Source: Tubulanus polymorphus (Eukaryota; Nemertea; Palaeonemertea; Tubulaniformes; Tubulanidae). Taken from it: a stretch of 60,000 nt of DNA. The notes under the pieces were generated by a model. The model saw only the letters and a list, made by a program, of their open reading frames with translations. It ran no database searches and had not been told where the DNA came from. Positions 1-11,456 of the stretch are shown piece by piece. How positions within the stretch are numbered: the stretch's first letter is position 1; the number at the start of each line of letters is the position of its first letter. Where the stretch lies: contig NC_134032.1 of NCBI RefSeq assembly GCF_964204645.1, forward strand, positions 2,446,916 to 2,506,915, in the 5' to 3' direction. The translations under genes and the position numbers were made by a program.

Positions 1-608
1 TGTCCGAAACGATCTTTCAGAATTGATGTCAATGTCTCGAGATTCGAGCCGGATGCGAATAGTCCCTTAACTGCTTCGAGGGCGCTTCCCCGAAGCTGAC
101 CGACGATATAGTTGAATTTTGTTATATCGCTGAATTTTCCTGCGATGACGTCGCATTCAATCGTTTCCCAGAACGCTGTCCACTGGGTGTAAGTTCCGTC
201 GAATACAGGCAGTTTCAATTTAGGTAATCTCGCCGTAAATTGATGATGATCATTGTCGTCTGTTACCCGGACAGTTGATGTTTCGGGTTGTTTAGACTTC
301 GTGTGGTTTTCAATATATCGTTTGGTTTTCAGAAGTTTAACTCGTTCTTCTGATCGTCTTGCGTTTGATGTTTTCGTTTCGTTTTTATAGTCGTCGTCGT
401 CGTTTCTAATCATCTCTTGGATTTGATTAGAAACGTTTTCCCGTGTTTCGTGTGCGTCTTGTAATTCTTCCAGGCGAGCTTCGAGCTCAGTCCCCTGGTC
501 TTCGGTTACCGTTGTTTGCTGCATTATTTGCAGAATAACAGAGTATTCCGCATCAAATGCGTCGATGGTTGATTCTCTTTTTCTGATGAGTTGTTCGATC
601 TTCGTCAT
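1..608 (-). CDS. BEL/Pao retrotransposon gag, N-terminal part, cut by window edge
   Basis: The minus strand is open from an ATG at 608 to base 1 with no stop, giving about 202 residues. The N-terminal half is charged and probably coiled coil. It is followed by the run LPKLKLPVFDGTYTQW, then FNYIVGQLRGSALEAVKG, which are signatures of the DUF1759 region of BEL/Pao Gag proteins. Gag forms the retrotransposon particle. A primer-binding-site-like sequence lies about 100 bp upstream, as expected for a 5' leader, so the element runs off the left edge. The frame is intact as far as it can be seen, so this copy may be fairly young. Seen: frame and motifs. Known: DUF1759 association with BEL/Pao. Inferred: the rest of the element lies left of the window. 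Confidence 0.85.
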   Translation of the reverse strand, partial: MTKIEQLIRKRESTIDAFDAEYSVILQIMQQTTVTEDQGTELEARLEELQDAHETRENVSNQIQEMIRNDDDDYKNETKTSNARRSEERVKLLKTKRYIENHTKSKQPETSTVRVTDDNDHHQFTARLPKLKLPVFDGTYTQWTAFWETIECDVIAGKFSDITKFNYIVGQLRGSALEAVKGLFASGSNLETLTSILKDRFG

Positions 609-704
609 GATGAATTGAATTTTCTTAACTTTTGACTTCGTTTGAGTTAGTTGACTTTTTTATCCATTAATGCATTGCGTTGTGTATTGATGATGATGAT
701 TAGT

Positions 705-722
705 ATCCTGGTCACGGCACCA
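705..722 (-). other. Primer-binding site of the BEL/Pao element
   Basis: On the minus strand this reads TGGTGCCGTGACCAGGAT. It starts with TGG, as tRNA-primed sites do, and lies between the presumed 5' LTR (723 onward) and the gag start at 608. The same 18 bases recur at 16113-16130 and 18030-18047, each beside LTR-like sequence. I did not identify the tRNA. Confidence 0.65.
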
Positions 723-1424
723 ATGTCGTCGACTCTGGCCGTCCGAGTGGCGACTATCAATTGATCAGATCTAACTCATGAATTTCCATATCACTAACTG
801 AATATATTTTACTAAAACTATAAGGTTATGATTATATACGCATGCGCAGAGGAAAGAGAGACGTGGGTGATGCCTGGAAATAGTCGTTTATCTAAAGAGA
901 GTCGAATTACCGTAATGCCTGAATGAAAGTGTACTGATAAGAGCGGTTCAAACTATAAACTAGAGAAAGAATGGTGTCAAACTGAATGGCGTCACCGACA
1001 AAGGGCGATAATTATTGCAAAGAGGCAATATCCACTGGTAGTGAGCGCCGAAGACGCGAAGCCAAAGGGGGTTTCCTCCCTCTGAAAATAAGCCCCTGCA
1101 GATGCAATTTCAAGCATTTGAGCTTCTTTCAAACAAAGAAAAACATATTAGGGGACATATTAGGCCATTGGACGTCCTCAGGTGGTACCGAATTTATGAT
1201 GGGAAAGGTTTTTGGGGCCCAACTAAAAGTCAAGCGGGTAGCACGTGCCCCAGGTGCTACCTCATGGATCCGCGCCTGAGCTTTGGTTATAAATTTATTT
1301 TAGCTAGCAGTGTTTTTAAGGTTGGTTATTACGGATACATGTCAACAATTAAATATATGTAATCAGAAAGTGATGATTGAAACTTTTTCATTGTAAAAGA
1401 GTGAAATTTTTATCGTCAACGAAC
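723..1424 (-). other. Probable BEL/Pao 5' LTR, outer limit unknown
   Basis: The sequence beyond the primer-binding site should be the 5' LTR of the element on the minus strand. I could not fix its outer end because no second LTR is in view. Short open frames here (986-1362, plus strand) resemble no family known to me and look accidental. Confidence 0.35.
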
Positions 1425-1897
1425 CTGATTACTAGTAGATCTTCCGATTACTACACTGGCTTCATTTGTATGGTCCGTAAGGAAAGCTTCTTGAATGGAT
1501 GCCAAAATACCATTTTCGGTCCCCGCATCAATCCTGACGCAACGAGGTACAGCTAAAAAAAATCAAATAATAAAAAAAACATGAATACCCAATTGTTCTT
1601 GACATGTATATATGGCATTGCATTGTAATAGTGAAGTCATTGTATTTCTCAAAGCAGTCGTTGTAAGGCAATAACAATTTAATATTTTTCATGCATTATT
1701 TCGATTAGAGTATCGAAAATATTGGAAAATTGAGATTATATTTTCAGGTTTGTTGCATAATGACAAAATACCTACCTTTTATTTGCTCTATAAAATCGAC
1801 AAAATACCAGCCAATAACAGCAGGGTCATTATTTGTATTGCTTACGTTGAGCCAAAGAATCCTCCTAGAATAACTATACATTGGAGCAATACCTAAG

Positions 1898-1955
<58 letters not shown>

Positions 1956-2960
1956 CAGATCAAATGATAGAACAATCCAGGCCAGCATATGGAAAAACAA
2001 CCGATTACCTACCCATCTATGGCTCCATGTATAGCAAAGCCATACGGCTTAAGCTTATCATGCCCATCAACATGTATCAAATAATTAGGACCTTTGGCTG
2101 AATAATTACGGCGACGGAGGATACCACTAGCTCTTTCCCTGACTCCTTCTGGATCAATCAAGCGCTGGACACCCGAAACAACTGTCCTGAAAATAATTCA
2201 TCAATGCTGGGTTAAAATATAGGTTAACAGTCGATGTATCACTCCTGATAATTACGGACCATCATCGTACCTAGGAACACGAATTCCATAGCGATTCCTC
2301 AATCGACTAATCATGGCTCTGTAGCCCAAACAGCTACCACTGCCACGTACCTCTTCCTATAATTAAAGAAACCTATATTACTGGCAGTAATTAACTTGTC
2401 AGAATGATATCTGAATCTCCATTCATACATTCTTGATATTACGATGACACATTTTGATATTAATGAAACACTAGAAATTAAATATGGATAGGTCTCACCG
2501 TATAATTACCTCTACTACACTGACAACTTCATGTAATTGATAGTTACATCTCCTTTTTAATCCCAGTTTGTTGAGTCGCCGTTTTAATGTACGCTCACTG
2601 CAAAGAGAGCAAGGTTTTGAGAACGATTCTGCGAATATTTTAGCAAAAATGCATAACTAAGCCTAATCGATCTCTCAGCATGTAACATTTATTTAGGGGC
2701 TACATAACCTCTTACCTCATTGCCAATCCAAAATAAGTCTCGAGTGAGTGGCAAATTTCCTTATTAGTAAATCCGTCGTTGAACAATTGTGTGATGATAT
2801 TGTCCTCTATAAAGAAATATAACCAGTTGTCAGAGTGGATTAGAATACCAAGAATTAATATTTTGATGAAATTTCGAAATATCAGTATTGACAATCAGAC
2901 AATTTCCATACCTGAGCTGACATCATCATCCTGTCCTTCTTCTTGTAGAAAACACGACAT
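1425..2960 (-). CDS. Seven-exon gene with integrase-like (rve/DDE) core, 3' end not found
   Basis: Exons on the minus strand, joined in a consistent reading frame by GT/AG introns: 2912-2960 (ATG), 2716-2806, 2510-2597, 2271-2356, 2013-2186, 1776-1873 and 1425-1552. The product starts with an acidic stretch. An HTH-like segment (FNDGFTNKEICHSLE) follows, then a basic region (SERTLKRRLNKLGLKRR). The catalytic-core signatures are HVDGHDKLKPYGFAIHGAIDG, split from YSRRILWL by an intron, and RIDAGTENG. This matches a metazoan family of uncharacterised integrase-core proteins related to transposon integrases. D-containing motifs one and two are present. The exon with the expected catalytic glutamate was not found before the BEL/Pao element, so the gene is either truncated or has a distant last exon. 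All exon junctions keep phase and no internal stop was seen. It may be domesticated or part of a mobile element. Confidence 0.72.
1901..1951. repeat. (CA)n microsatellite
   Basis: About 25 uninterrupted CA units lie in the intron between exons five and six of the integrase-core gene. The cysteine/valine-rich frame read through it is an artefact. Confidence 0.97.
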
Positions 2961-3420
2961 GATCTACCGCGCGAGGGGTTTATTTGTGGGATTTGGGAGG
3001 CCGTAGCGGCGTAGGAACCCTTATAGCGCGTCGTCAATATCACACGTATCAATGGGGCAGTCAGACGTTCAACTGAACTGACCTTATTGTATTGTATTAA
3101 AACTACACGCGCATGCCCTACTCTCTTCTCAACCGTGAATATAACCACTATTCTTGACGCACTGGCTACCGCATCAAAACGTCAATTTTTACAAATATTT
3201 AAGTTGAATTTGTTTACTTTTAAGTGAAGGCAGTGCTACTGGCTTTCGTAAAAAATCAGAAAATCACCGATAAAGGAAATTTTATTGCGTATAAACGTAA
3301 CTCTGAAAATTAATTAGAAAATAATTGGTATAATAATACAACGTTTTGAGGCCGTAATTAGTATCACGAGATGAACCCTGGCGCCACCATCCGACCAAAA
3401 TTACCGCGCATGAACGAAGA
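2961..3420. other. Intergenic, nothing recognised
   Basis: This is the upstream region of the integrase-core gene. No further exons, RNA genes or element ends were recognised. The gene's promoter presumably lies here, but no clear element stands out. Confidence 0.5.
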
Positions 3421-4345
3421 AACGAAGTTCGTTTTTGCGCGGCGCAAAAACGAGAAATCACCGCGCTAAAACGCGCCAAAACGGGCGCTAAAACGAACGT
3501 TCGTTTCTGCGCTCGTTTTGGCGCGTTTTTGCGCGGTAAATTTCGTTTTTGCGATGGCGCAAAAACGGACGCAGAAACGAACTTCGTTTTTGCGGGGCGC
3601 AAAAACGAGAAATCACCGCGCTAAAACGCGCCAAAACGGGCGCTAAAACGAAAGTTCGTTTCTGCGTTCGTTTTAGCGCGTTTCTGCGCGGTAAATTTCG
3701 TTTTTGTGCCGCGCAAAAACGGACGCAGAAACGAAGTTCGTTTTTGCGCGGCGCAAAAACGAGAAATCACCGCGCAGAAACGCGCCAAAACGGGCGCTAA
3801 AAAGAACGTTCGTTTCTGCGCTCGTTTTGGCGCGTTTCTGCGCGGTAAATTTCGTTTTTGCGCCGCGCAAAAACGGACGCAGAAACGAACTTCGTTTTTG
3901 CGGGGCGCAAAAACGAGAAATCACCGCGCTAAAACGCGCCAAAAGGGGCGTCAAAACGAAGGTTCGTTTCTGCGCTCGTTTTGGCGCGTTTCTGCGCGGT
4001 AAATTTCGTTTTGGCGCCCCGCAAAAACGGACGCAGAAACGAAGTTCGTTTTTGCGGGGCGCAAAAACGAGAAATCACCGCGCTAAAACGCGCCAAAACG
4101 GGCGCTAAAACGAAGGTTCGTTTCTGCGCTCGTTTTGGCGCGTTTCTGCGCGGTAAATTTCGTTTTTGCGCGGCGCAAAAACGGACGCAGAAACGAACTT
4201 CGTTTTTGCGCGGCGCAAAAACGAGAAATCACCGCGCAGAAACGCGCCAAAACGGGCGCTAAAACGAAATTTCGTTTCTGCGCTCGTTTTGGCGCGTTTT
4301 AGCGCGGTAAATTTCGTTTTTGCACCGCGCAGAAACGTACGCAGA
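3421..4345. repeat. 154-155 bp minisatellite, six copies, dense in internal palindromes
   Basis: Six head-to-tail units start near 3421, 3576, 3730, 3884, 4038 and 4192, a period of 154-155 bp. Units differ by scattered substitutions. Each unit is made of short forms of AAACG and CGTTT, so it is highly self-complementary, with pieces such as ACGAACGTTCGT and GCGCGGCGCAAAAACG. Several arginine/lysine-rich frames read through on both strands only because the period and composition exclude stops. CpG is very abundant compared with the flanks. Confidence 0.95.
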
Positions 4346-5129
4346 AACGAAGCAATATATTTTTTGCATGGTATATTGCACGAAATTTTTTTCTTTTAAC
4401 TTGGCCCTAATCAGCCACCATACGAAGCAGCGATCCAGCGCAATTTCCATCGTCGAGTATATCGAAATGAATCCCATCATCGTCATCGTGAAGCCGTCGA
4501 TCGAGCAGCCTAAATTAGACACAGTAAATTCGTTACAGCGACCTGCCGGCACCGCCAGAGTGCGCTAGTAGTTTGTCTACTCGGTTGGTTGATGTCTACA
4601 TTTCATTTGACATCGAATCAACTGTTTTTCTGGGCCTCGGGAGTAAAACAATGCAACTTAAATGAGAAGGCCCCAAAATTACCATAGAATTAAGATCAAA
4701 TAATTCTAATGATATCTATTGGACTATGATGAAATAAACGTATATGGCTATGACAAATAATCAGATATAGTTATAGTTATTGTTGTGATTAGACGAGTAA
4801 AATTGATTGAATAAATCCATAAGATATGGTTATAGATAAAAATGGGCATGTTACCCTAATCAACCAATACGTACAGGAATCGATGTAAGATTCATGTGAA
4901 TTAGAAACAATATGGAATGACATTCATGTCGCAGATAATACACAAATGATTAGGAAACTACCCAACTAAGAGTAAGGTTATTTCTTGCTTGTGAAGGCAG
5001 GGTCTGTCAAGTGAAATACTAGCACCGAATTCGTACTAACTGGTAGCGTTTGTAGAAGTTTCTACACGATAGAGAAACGGCGCATACGTACCGAAGCCCC
5101 TAGGTGACATACGAGATAATATTTTCACA
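4346..5129. other. Intergenic, nothing recognised
   Basis: Unique-looking AT-rich sequence follows the minisatellite. No coding exon, repeat family or RNA gene was recognised. Confidence 0.45.
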
Positions 5130-5385
5130 ATTTCGACTGATTATCTCGACTCCTCATGTGGAAATTCGACTTATTATGTGGAAATTCGACTTATTATGTG
5201 AAAAATCGACTTATTTAAGTCGAAATTCGACTTATTAAGTCGATATTTGACTTATCGAGTCGAATTTGGACTTAATGTCGAAATTTGATTTGTTACGTTG
5301 GTCGAATTCCGACTAACTATGTGGAAATTTGACTTATTATGTGGAAATTTGATTTATTAAGTCGAATTTGGATCTCGAAATTCGA
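5130..5385. repeat. Degenerate ~20-bp repeats containing TCGACTTATTAAGTCGA
   Basis: About a dozen imperfect units of the form AAATTCGACTTATTATGTGG or AAGTCGAAATTCGACTTATT follow one another. Many are themselves palindromic. The array abuts the relic integrase fragment. Confidence 0.8.
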
Positions 5386-5394
5386 ATTTTTATT

Positions 5395-5766
5395 ACTCGA
5401 TAATATCCAATCATTAAATTCATCTGGCCGTCCAACCCCATATTTTTTTCTTTTAACAGTTTTTGTTTTTAGTACTTTTTCAATTTTATATTCTTGTTCT
5501 AGATTTTCAGTAGTTAAAATTAATTCTTCTTCACAAAAATTCCCATCAACTTCTTCACCATCTAAATCTTCTAACTTATAGACATACGGTTTTGTTGTTA
5601 TTACTTTTATATTTTATATATTTCTCTAGTAAAATTACGATCGTATCCTTTATGAAATATCTTTTTATACTTAGAAATTCTAACATTTTGACCAACTTTA
5701 AATTTAAATTCACCACAATCATCTATAAGAAATGCCCCGTATAAATTATTCCAAACAATTTCGAAA
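5395..5766 (-). pseudogene. Relic C-terminal part of a Polinton-like integrase with chromodomain
   Basis: Read on the minus strand, this aligns with the C-terminal third of the integrase at 41578-42666. It begins with the shared segment EIVWNNLYGAF, then KVGQNVRISKYKK, and after a frame break continues with a segment like YKIEKVLKTKT and a shortened end like FNDWILSS. The chromodomain-like tail is recognisable but lacks its middle residues. There is at least one frameshift with stops near 5600. The N-terminal catalytic core is absent. Similarity is high along the whole stretch, so this is a dead copy of the same element family about 36 kb away. No other part of the element was found beside it. 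Confidence 0.85.
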
Positions 5767-6604
5767 TTTTCAGGTTTTCAGGTTTCGGCAGTTAGTTAAG
5801 CAATACCTATTTTTCCATACCAAATTAACCGTGTATTTACTAAGATAAATCCTAGGTGTACAGGGGAGTCGTGGGCCTAAACGAAACACGCCGAAGAGAT
5901 ATACCGGAGAAAAGCCGAGGTCGACGAGGTATCAAAATAAAAGAATATATTACTTTATTCGGCCGCGGGCTTCAACCTCTATATCAATACCATCAATACT
6001 CTATATTTCCTACAGTACATACCGATCATTGTCAAATGCACAAGGTATTTACTAAATACAAGTATATAACACACTCCTATCCGTATGCTGGACTCACACT
6101 TGACATTCGGAGTAAGCGTTCGCTGTGGGGAAAAGGAGATGGTTTGCTATGTCGCTTGAAGTGTTTATCGAGTTTTACGCGGCTTTAGGCCTACCGGTAC
6201 TGAGCTTTACTGTCTCAAACAAACACAGTATAATTGTTGCGTTTATTAACGGACTCATTGGATTGAACTTCAAAACACAATTTACGATATTTAGGTGGGT
6301 TGTTATTCAATAGGCCTACGACCAATCTGTCCGGATGTTAGGCCTACGCATATACATAGGCCTACATAGGCTAGTAGCCTCTGCTAGGTTAAAGCTAAGT
6401 TCACTGTAAAGGAGGAATCAGATTTATTAAAATGCATGTTAATTAGTGATTAACTGGTTGTGACTTGCAAAGATCAATCACAATTATCAATTTTATTGCC
6501 AAAAATAAAGATTTTTTTGAAAATTTCGTCTGGGCAGACAGCTTTATAAGCCAGACTTTTCATTTGAGTTTTCTCATCATAAATGAAACTGGTATTTCAT
6601 TAAT
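5767..6604. other. Intergenic, nothing recognised
   Basis: Short open frames (5856-6313) resemble no known family. The tract 6310-6380 repeats the word TAGGCCTA several times. Otherwise the stretch is featureless to me. Confidence 0.4.
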
Positions 6605-6990
6605 TCCTAATGACTTAAGCAGGGCGTAGGTCGGCCTTGCGACGGCTTGTGACTCACTGCGATGCCAATCACTGCGACCGCCAGCAACAATTTTCTCGCA
6701 ACGACTCATCGACCTACGCTCCCTTGCGACAGGTTGCGGCTTTCAGCAACGCCAGTCACAAGGAGTCGCACGTGTTCTACTTTCTGCGACGCGACACGAC
6801 TGTCACAACCGACTGACGCGCTCTTGCGACTGGCAGAAACTGGTTGCACACGACGCGCTCTTGCGACTGGCAGAAACTGGTCGCACACAGTCGCTGACAA
6901 TCATATCGCAACCGACTTGCACCGAAACTTGCGATGCAACACGAGGATCGCATCGCGTCACAAGGCTGACCTACGTCTGGCGATAAGTTA
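6605..6990. repeat. GCGAC-rich degenerate repeats with a 37-bp tandem pair
   Basis: The stretch is built from variants of TTGCGAC and GTCGCAA. It includes a near-perfect tandem pair of 37 bp at 6815-6851 and 6852-6888 that differ at one position. The open frames here on both strands follow from the repeat and are not supported as genes. Confidence 0.7.
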
Positions 6991-7029
6991 CTGCGGAGCC
7001 ACAGAAATATCTTTTTTTTCGTTCAAACG

Positions 7030-7545
7030 ACCTTTCGCTTGAAAATTCTTTCGTCGGAACAAAATTTATTTCATTCCAACCAATGATATTCTTTTCGATT
7101 GAACCAATTTGATAAAATCGTTAGAACAAAGTTGAACAAACTTTTTTTGTCCAAACGAAAGGTTTTTCGTTCGAACAATTGTTCGATCGAACAGAATCGT
7201 TTTAATTTGAACATTCGTTCGAAAAGATTTTCATTCGAACTAGTATATTGTAAAAAATTTTTTCAACCAAAAGATTTAAGTATTTCGACAATCGAACAGA
7301 ATTGTTTTCATTCAAACATTCGTTCGAAAAGAATTGTTTTCGCTCAACCAGATTTTTTTTTGCAGGGACAAAATGTGTTTCATTTCAACAATAACAAAGC
7401 TTTTCATTCGAATAAATTTTTATGTCATAATGAAGAAAGTTTTGGTTCAAACAAAAAGCGTATTGTTCGATCAAACAGAATTGTTTTCACTCGAACAAGA
7501 TTTTCTTGTCGGAACGTTAAGTTTTTTGGTCGAACAGCGTGTTAA
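7030..7545. repeat. Degenerate repeats of TTCGTTCGAACA type
   Basis: Words such as TTCGTTCGAAC, TTCATTCGAAC and GATCGAACAGAATTGTTTT recur at irregular spacing over about 500 bp. The word TTCGAA is palindromic, so the array is rich in small dyads. The 148-residue frame through it is repeat-derived. Confidence 0.65.
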
Positions 7546-7585
7546 GTTTGTTTTGGAAATTTACTCGGTCTGGTATATATTGGAT

Positions 7586-7834
7586 TACTGTGTATGTCAT
7601 TTGTCAGGACATTAAACAGAAGACGGGTTAGGATACTACCTTGCGTGACTCCACTAGTTAGACCGACTTATTCCAAGATGAGGCGTTCCGTTGATTTCGG
7701 CTACAAGTTTTCGTTCAGAGATAACTTCTGAGCCATTTGGGCGACCTATCATTGATACTGTTTCCTAATAGCCTGTTTAGTAATGGCTGATGTTGTGCCT
7801 TATCAAATGCTTTGTCGAAATCCACCGTTGAACA
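7586..7834 (-). pseudogene. Non-LTR retrotransposon reverse transcriptase fragment
   Basis: The minus strand encodes VDFDKAFDKAQHQPLLNRL, then PKWLRSYLSERK, and, in another frame, GVTQGSILTRLLFNV. These match reverse transcriptase blocks of non-LTR elements (usual forms VDFSKAFD, WFxSYLxxR and GVPQGSVLGPLLF). The fragment carries stops and a frameshift and lacks the YxDD block, so it is a short, dead piece. I cannot assign it to a particular LINE clade. Confidence 0.8.
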
Positions 7835-7845
7835 GGATTCTAAGA

Positions 7846-7890
7846 TTGTGCAGAAAACCCGTTATCGCTGCTTTGCAGCTATATTTTAGT
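7846..7890. repeat. Dispersed repeat end, second copy at 58963
   Basis: The word AGAAAACCCGT, then ATCGCTGCTT, then GCAGCTATATTT occurs here and again at 58963-59000 with two differences. It contains a small hairpin (GCTGC/GCAGC). It looks like one end of a short interspersed or miniature element present more than once. Confidence 0.6.
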
Positions 7891-8339
7891 TTTGATTTTA
7901 ATTTATTTCAGAGAAAAGCAGAAGATTAAAATTACAATAAAGTTAAACAATTCAAATAAGAGAGAGAATCTTCGTTTTTAGATAGTGGAATTCGTCAACG
8001 GAACATAAGCCCACTTTGTATTATTCAGTAATGTTCAAAATGTTTGGGCTGTATGGTCCGAATATGGGAATCCACTTTAACAAAACGTCGCCTCCCAGTG
8101 AGATCAACTCTATTCACAATGAAAGCCCTATCTCTCAATTCAGACAACTACAAGCGTGCAGGTATTTGGTTGAATGTGTTCATATTACAGTCGACTATAA
8201 ATTATAATTGTTAGAAGAGACTTATTTTACTGCATTGTTCAAGTCCAGTATCTTCTTCTTCATGTTTTCTATTTAGGGATACATTTTTTCCAAGCGATTT
8301 TTATACTAATTGATTTAGTTAGGTGCTCTAGGCAAAATG

Positions 8340-8627
8340 TTCAGGCAATTGGATTTCAGAAATTTGAACAATACGAGCTGTGAAGATGTGTTGGACCAAT
8401 CAGACTGAAACACCATGCGCCTTTCGTACGTACGCAGTCCTAGAAATACATTTGGGGAGTGTTAAAATCTTTGGGAAAAAGCCAATGAAAATTGTATTCA
8501 TATATGACATGATTAGTTTAAAAACCAATCAGATTTTTAGAGGTTGGTCCAGATTTCGGAATGCATATATAATCAGTATTTTGGTGTCATCCGCCGCATT
8601 TAACTGAGAATTTCATCAGCCGAGATC
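8340..8627 (+). promoter_or_regulatory. Upstream region shared with the downstream paralogue
   Basis: The sequence at about 8350-8425, with the core GAGCTGTGAAGATGTGTTGG, is repeated at about 12180-12255. In both places a signal-peptide gene starts 150-250 bp downstream. The duplication therefore included the promoter and 5' leader. No precise transcription start can be given. Confidence 0.5.
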
Positions 8628-10846
8628 ATGAACGCGATCAACATTTTACTGGTCGGTGTTTTCTGTTCCGTCGTCGCTGATGCGGTTTTAACCGAGTTCC
8701 GTATTCAACAATTCACTCGACTGCCAGAATGTTTGATAGGCGACAAACACCGCGAGATAAACTCACAAAACTGGGCGAAAACAAACCACGTGATCGCAAA
8801 CAGAAATGTTCAAAACATCATCAAGTGCGCTCGTGATTGTATGAAAGATCAGAAATGTTCGGACATGTCGTTCAACGGAGGATATTGTTACCTGTATGAC
8901 GTCAACACCGACTACGCGTGCAGTGCCATCAACGGCATAACCAAGTACTACAAGGTAGGTTCATTCAAATACTAAATATCAAGTAAATTACAGTAGACAT
9001 AGTAACAATTTACTGAATGCATTCTTAGAATTTAAAAAAATCTTTCAACGCAAAAAGAAATGATCCAGTTCAATAACTGTTACAGTAAACTTTGAACTGG
9101 ATTTTTAGACTCCTGTGTCCATATATTATCACAGCACCCACCAAATATACAATACATTATATGAATAATCGATTCATTTAAGCGAAGAGTTCATTCAGAT
9201 TTAATTGAAATGTAGAAGGAAATTGAACGTTGGTGACTAACTATCTACAAGCGACACCTGGCGCATCCTCGCCTGCCATACGTGGAATCCTCGATTGCGA
9301 CAGTAGCGGTGCGGGTATCTAATTAAAGCAGTTTATCGTAACGATTTTACTTGTTTAAAATCGGATGCAGAATAGCGCGAGGTCGGGACTGAAACTAACA
9401 AATGTGGCTTGTACTCTTGTTTTTGAAGTTGTCATTCAAAGAGTTAGTTCGTTGATGAGGTATAGAACTGTTATAACTGAAATGTACCGTCCTCGTCAGT
9501 CTTTACAGTATGATATATACTTTCTATGGTCTCGCGCTTTAAGGAAGTCTATTTTTCATGATATTATGACATCATTTAGTATAAAGTGACTTATAATTCT
9601 TACGGGTGGGTTCTAAATCTATGTATTAATATGTGATGTACAAGTCACTATAATAGATAGATAAGTAAATACATGAAAACAATAAAATATTACGTTTCTG
9701 TCTCTTAATGCAAAATTATTTCGTGAACTAATATGTTTATTATTAACATTTGTTTCAGAAGAGAGATGATGGACCGACCACTCCCGGTACGAGTCCCAGC
9801 AACCGAAGCAGCTGCAGCAACAGCAGCAGTCGCAGCCGTAGCAGCAGCAGTAAATCCATGTGTAGCAAAAACAGTAAGTTATTTGCCTATAATATTTGCA
9901 TCTGGTTATCGCGGTAATCAAAGGGTATGAATTACACACGAAATCTGCCGTAAACTATGCATGATTCTAACCCACAAATCTGGAAAGGGGATACCTCAAA
10001 CCAGTCGGCCATGGCGCTTTTATGATATCTCAAGACGACACTGTTACCAAAACGGAACGTTCTTAGTTTTGCCGCGCCTAAACGGACTTTTTAAGAAAGA
10101 TTCGGCGTTTTCTTTTGTTTTAGCGAGCATTCTGGTGTCCCCATATGCTTAGCAGGAATTGTGGAATTGTACACGATTGCCCTGATCAGCCACACCGTAC
10201 AAACCACTAGTTCACTGAACCGCATTTATCAAACTGATGCACGGTATATGTTCTTATTTCAGCTGATGAAGTCGTGCGACCAAATCTGCGCAATCTTTGT
10301 TATTTCTTCGATTTTGATAAAGTTGATACTGAACGTGGAATCGTGTACGGAGAGGGAGCCAATATGACGGCGTATAATCATGAAACAGGGAACAACGTGA
10401 AACTCACACTGGTCGAAGGTGCTAATAACAGCCAAGCTGTGAACTCGACGATTAAGTATCTGAAATTGTATTTTGGAGACAGAAAGAAACCTATAAAGAT
10501 AAAGAGCTACTCGATTTCTCTATTAGTTGGTGGATTTGGTGCCGGATCGGTTTACATGAAGAAATACTTGCTGTTGTATCACAGTGGACGTAAAGTTGAG
10601 TGTGGGAAATATCCGAAGAAAAAGATACTAGAGTATCGAATCGATGGTAGTTTATTCGGCAAGGGGAAATGGGTTTCATTGAGATGCACAAACGGCGATT
10701 TGTACGTTAATCATGCGCGCATGTCAATCCATCAAATTGTTAAGGCGCCGATGTACCAAACGAAGGTTGGTTATCCAATTTTCCGCCATTTGTCACATAC
10801 CAATTATGGCACTGTGGATAACCTTACATTAAATGTTTGGTATTAA
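8628..10846 (+). CDS. Secreted three-exon protein: Cys-rich N domain, Ser linker, C-terminal domain
   Basis: Exon 1 (8628-8954) encodes a signal peptide (MNAINILLVGVFCSVVADAV) and a domain with six cysteines, including CARDCMKDQKCSDMSFNGGYCYLY, here broken up as CARDCMKDQ and CYLY. The spacing recalls PAN/apple domains. Exon 2 (9759-9873) encodes an almost pure serine/arginine linker with a repeated SSS pattern. Exon 3 (10263-10846) encodes about 190 residues, mostly beta-strand-like, with few cysteines (CYFFDFD, GRKVECGKY, WVSLRCTNG). It may be a lectin- or laminin-G-like jellyroll, but I do not recognise it. Donor and acceptor sites are good and phases match (0 and 1). Probable role: an extracellular recognition or adhesion protein. 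A broken relative lies at 12376 and a second linker-type exon at 11457. Confidence 0.72.
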
Positions 10847-10884
10847 CGAACTCGAAGTAAATAAAGATCATCAAAGCACTACAG

Positions 10885-11035
10885 TACTTATATTTTATTA
10901 TAATTATAATTATAATTATAATCATTGTTATAATTATGATAATTATTATAATAAGTATAGTATAATTATTATAATAAGTATAATTATTATAATTATTATC
11001 AATATTATTAATAATCATTAATTGTCACTAATTAT
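10885..11035. repeat. ATT/TAA-rich simple repeat
   Basis: This is a run of TATAATTATAAT-like units directly after the stop codon of the secreted-protein gene. It includes AATAAA at about 10859, which may serve as the polyadenylation signal. Confidence 0.85.
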
Positions 11036-11456
11036 AATTTATGCTATTATTATTATTTTTATTACCATTATCATTACCGTTGCATGTATTATCATTGATA
11101 TTGATTTAACTTTGTAAGCGATAGTGTAGTTGGCATTGATCGAATTGTGTGAAATGCGCAGTACGTTTTCCGTGTGAGCATTTGTTTCGTTGGATCTCGG
11201 CCTAACAAAAAGAGAGATATAAAAATAAAAATTGGAGCATAGTTTTTATCATATCATATAATATGAAAAGAGAAAGAAAATTGTCCTTCAATATTTGAAT
11301 CGACTACTAATTGTGTGTTTAATGTTTAGAATTTGCGGATGACGGGTTTCGATTATTAAATCTGTTCCTTGAGAAGAATAACGTGTACCTTTTCTAAATG
11401 TTAAAATGTAAAAATAATTTTCTAAACAAATAGGTTGTTATTTACGCTGGTTTCAG

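Noticed and set aside
1744-1953. ORF with a poly-Cys/Val start
   Set aside because: The start is the CA microsatellite. The rest is exon six of the spliced gene on this strand.
3282-4399. Several arginine/lysine-rich ORFs on both strands
   Set aside because: They read through the 154-bp minisatellite; the same period gives open frames on both strands and no protein family is matched.
10824-11021. Isoleucine/asparagine-rich ORFs on both strands
   Set aside because: Translation of the ATT/TAA simple repeat after the secreted-protein gene.
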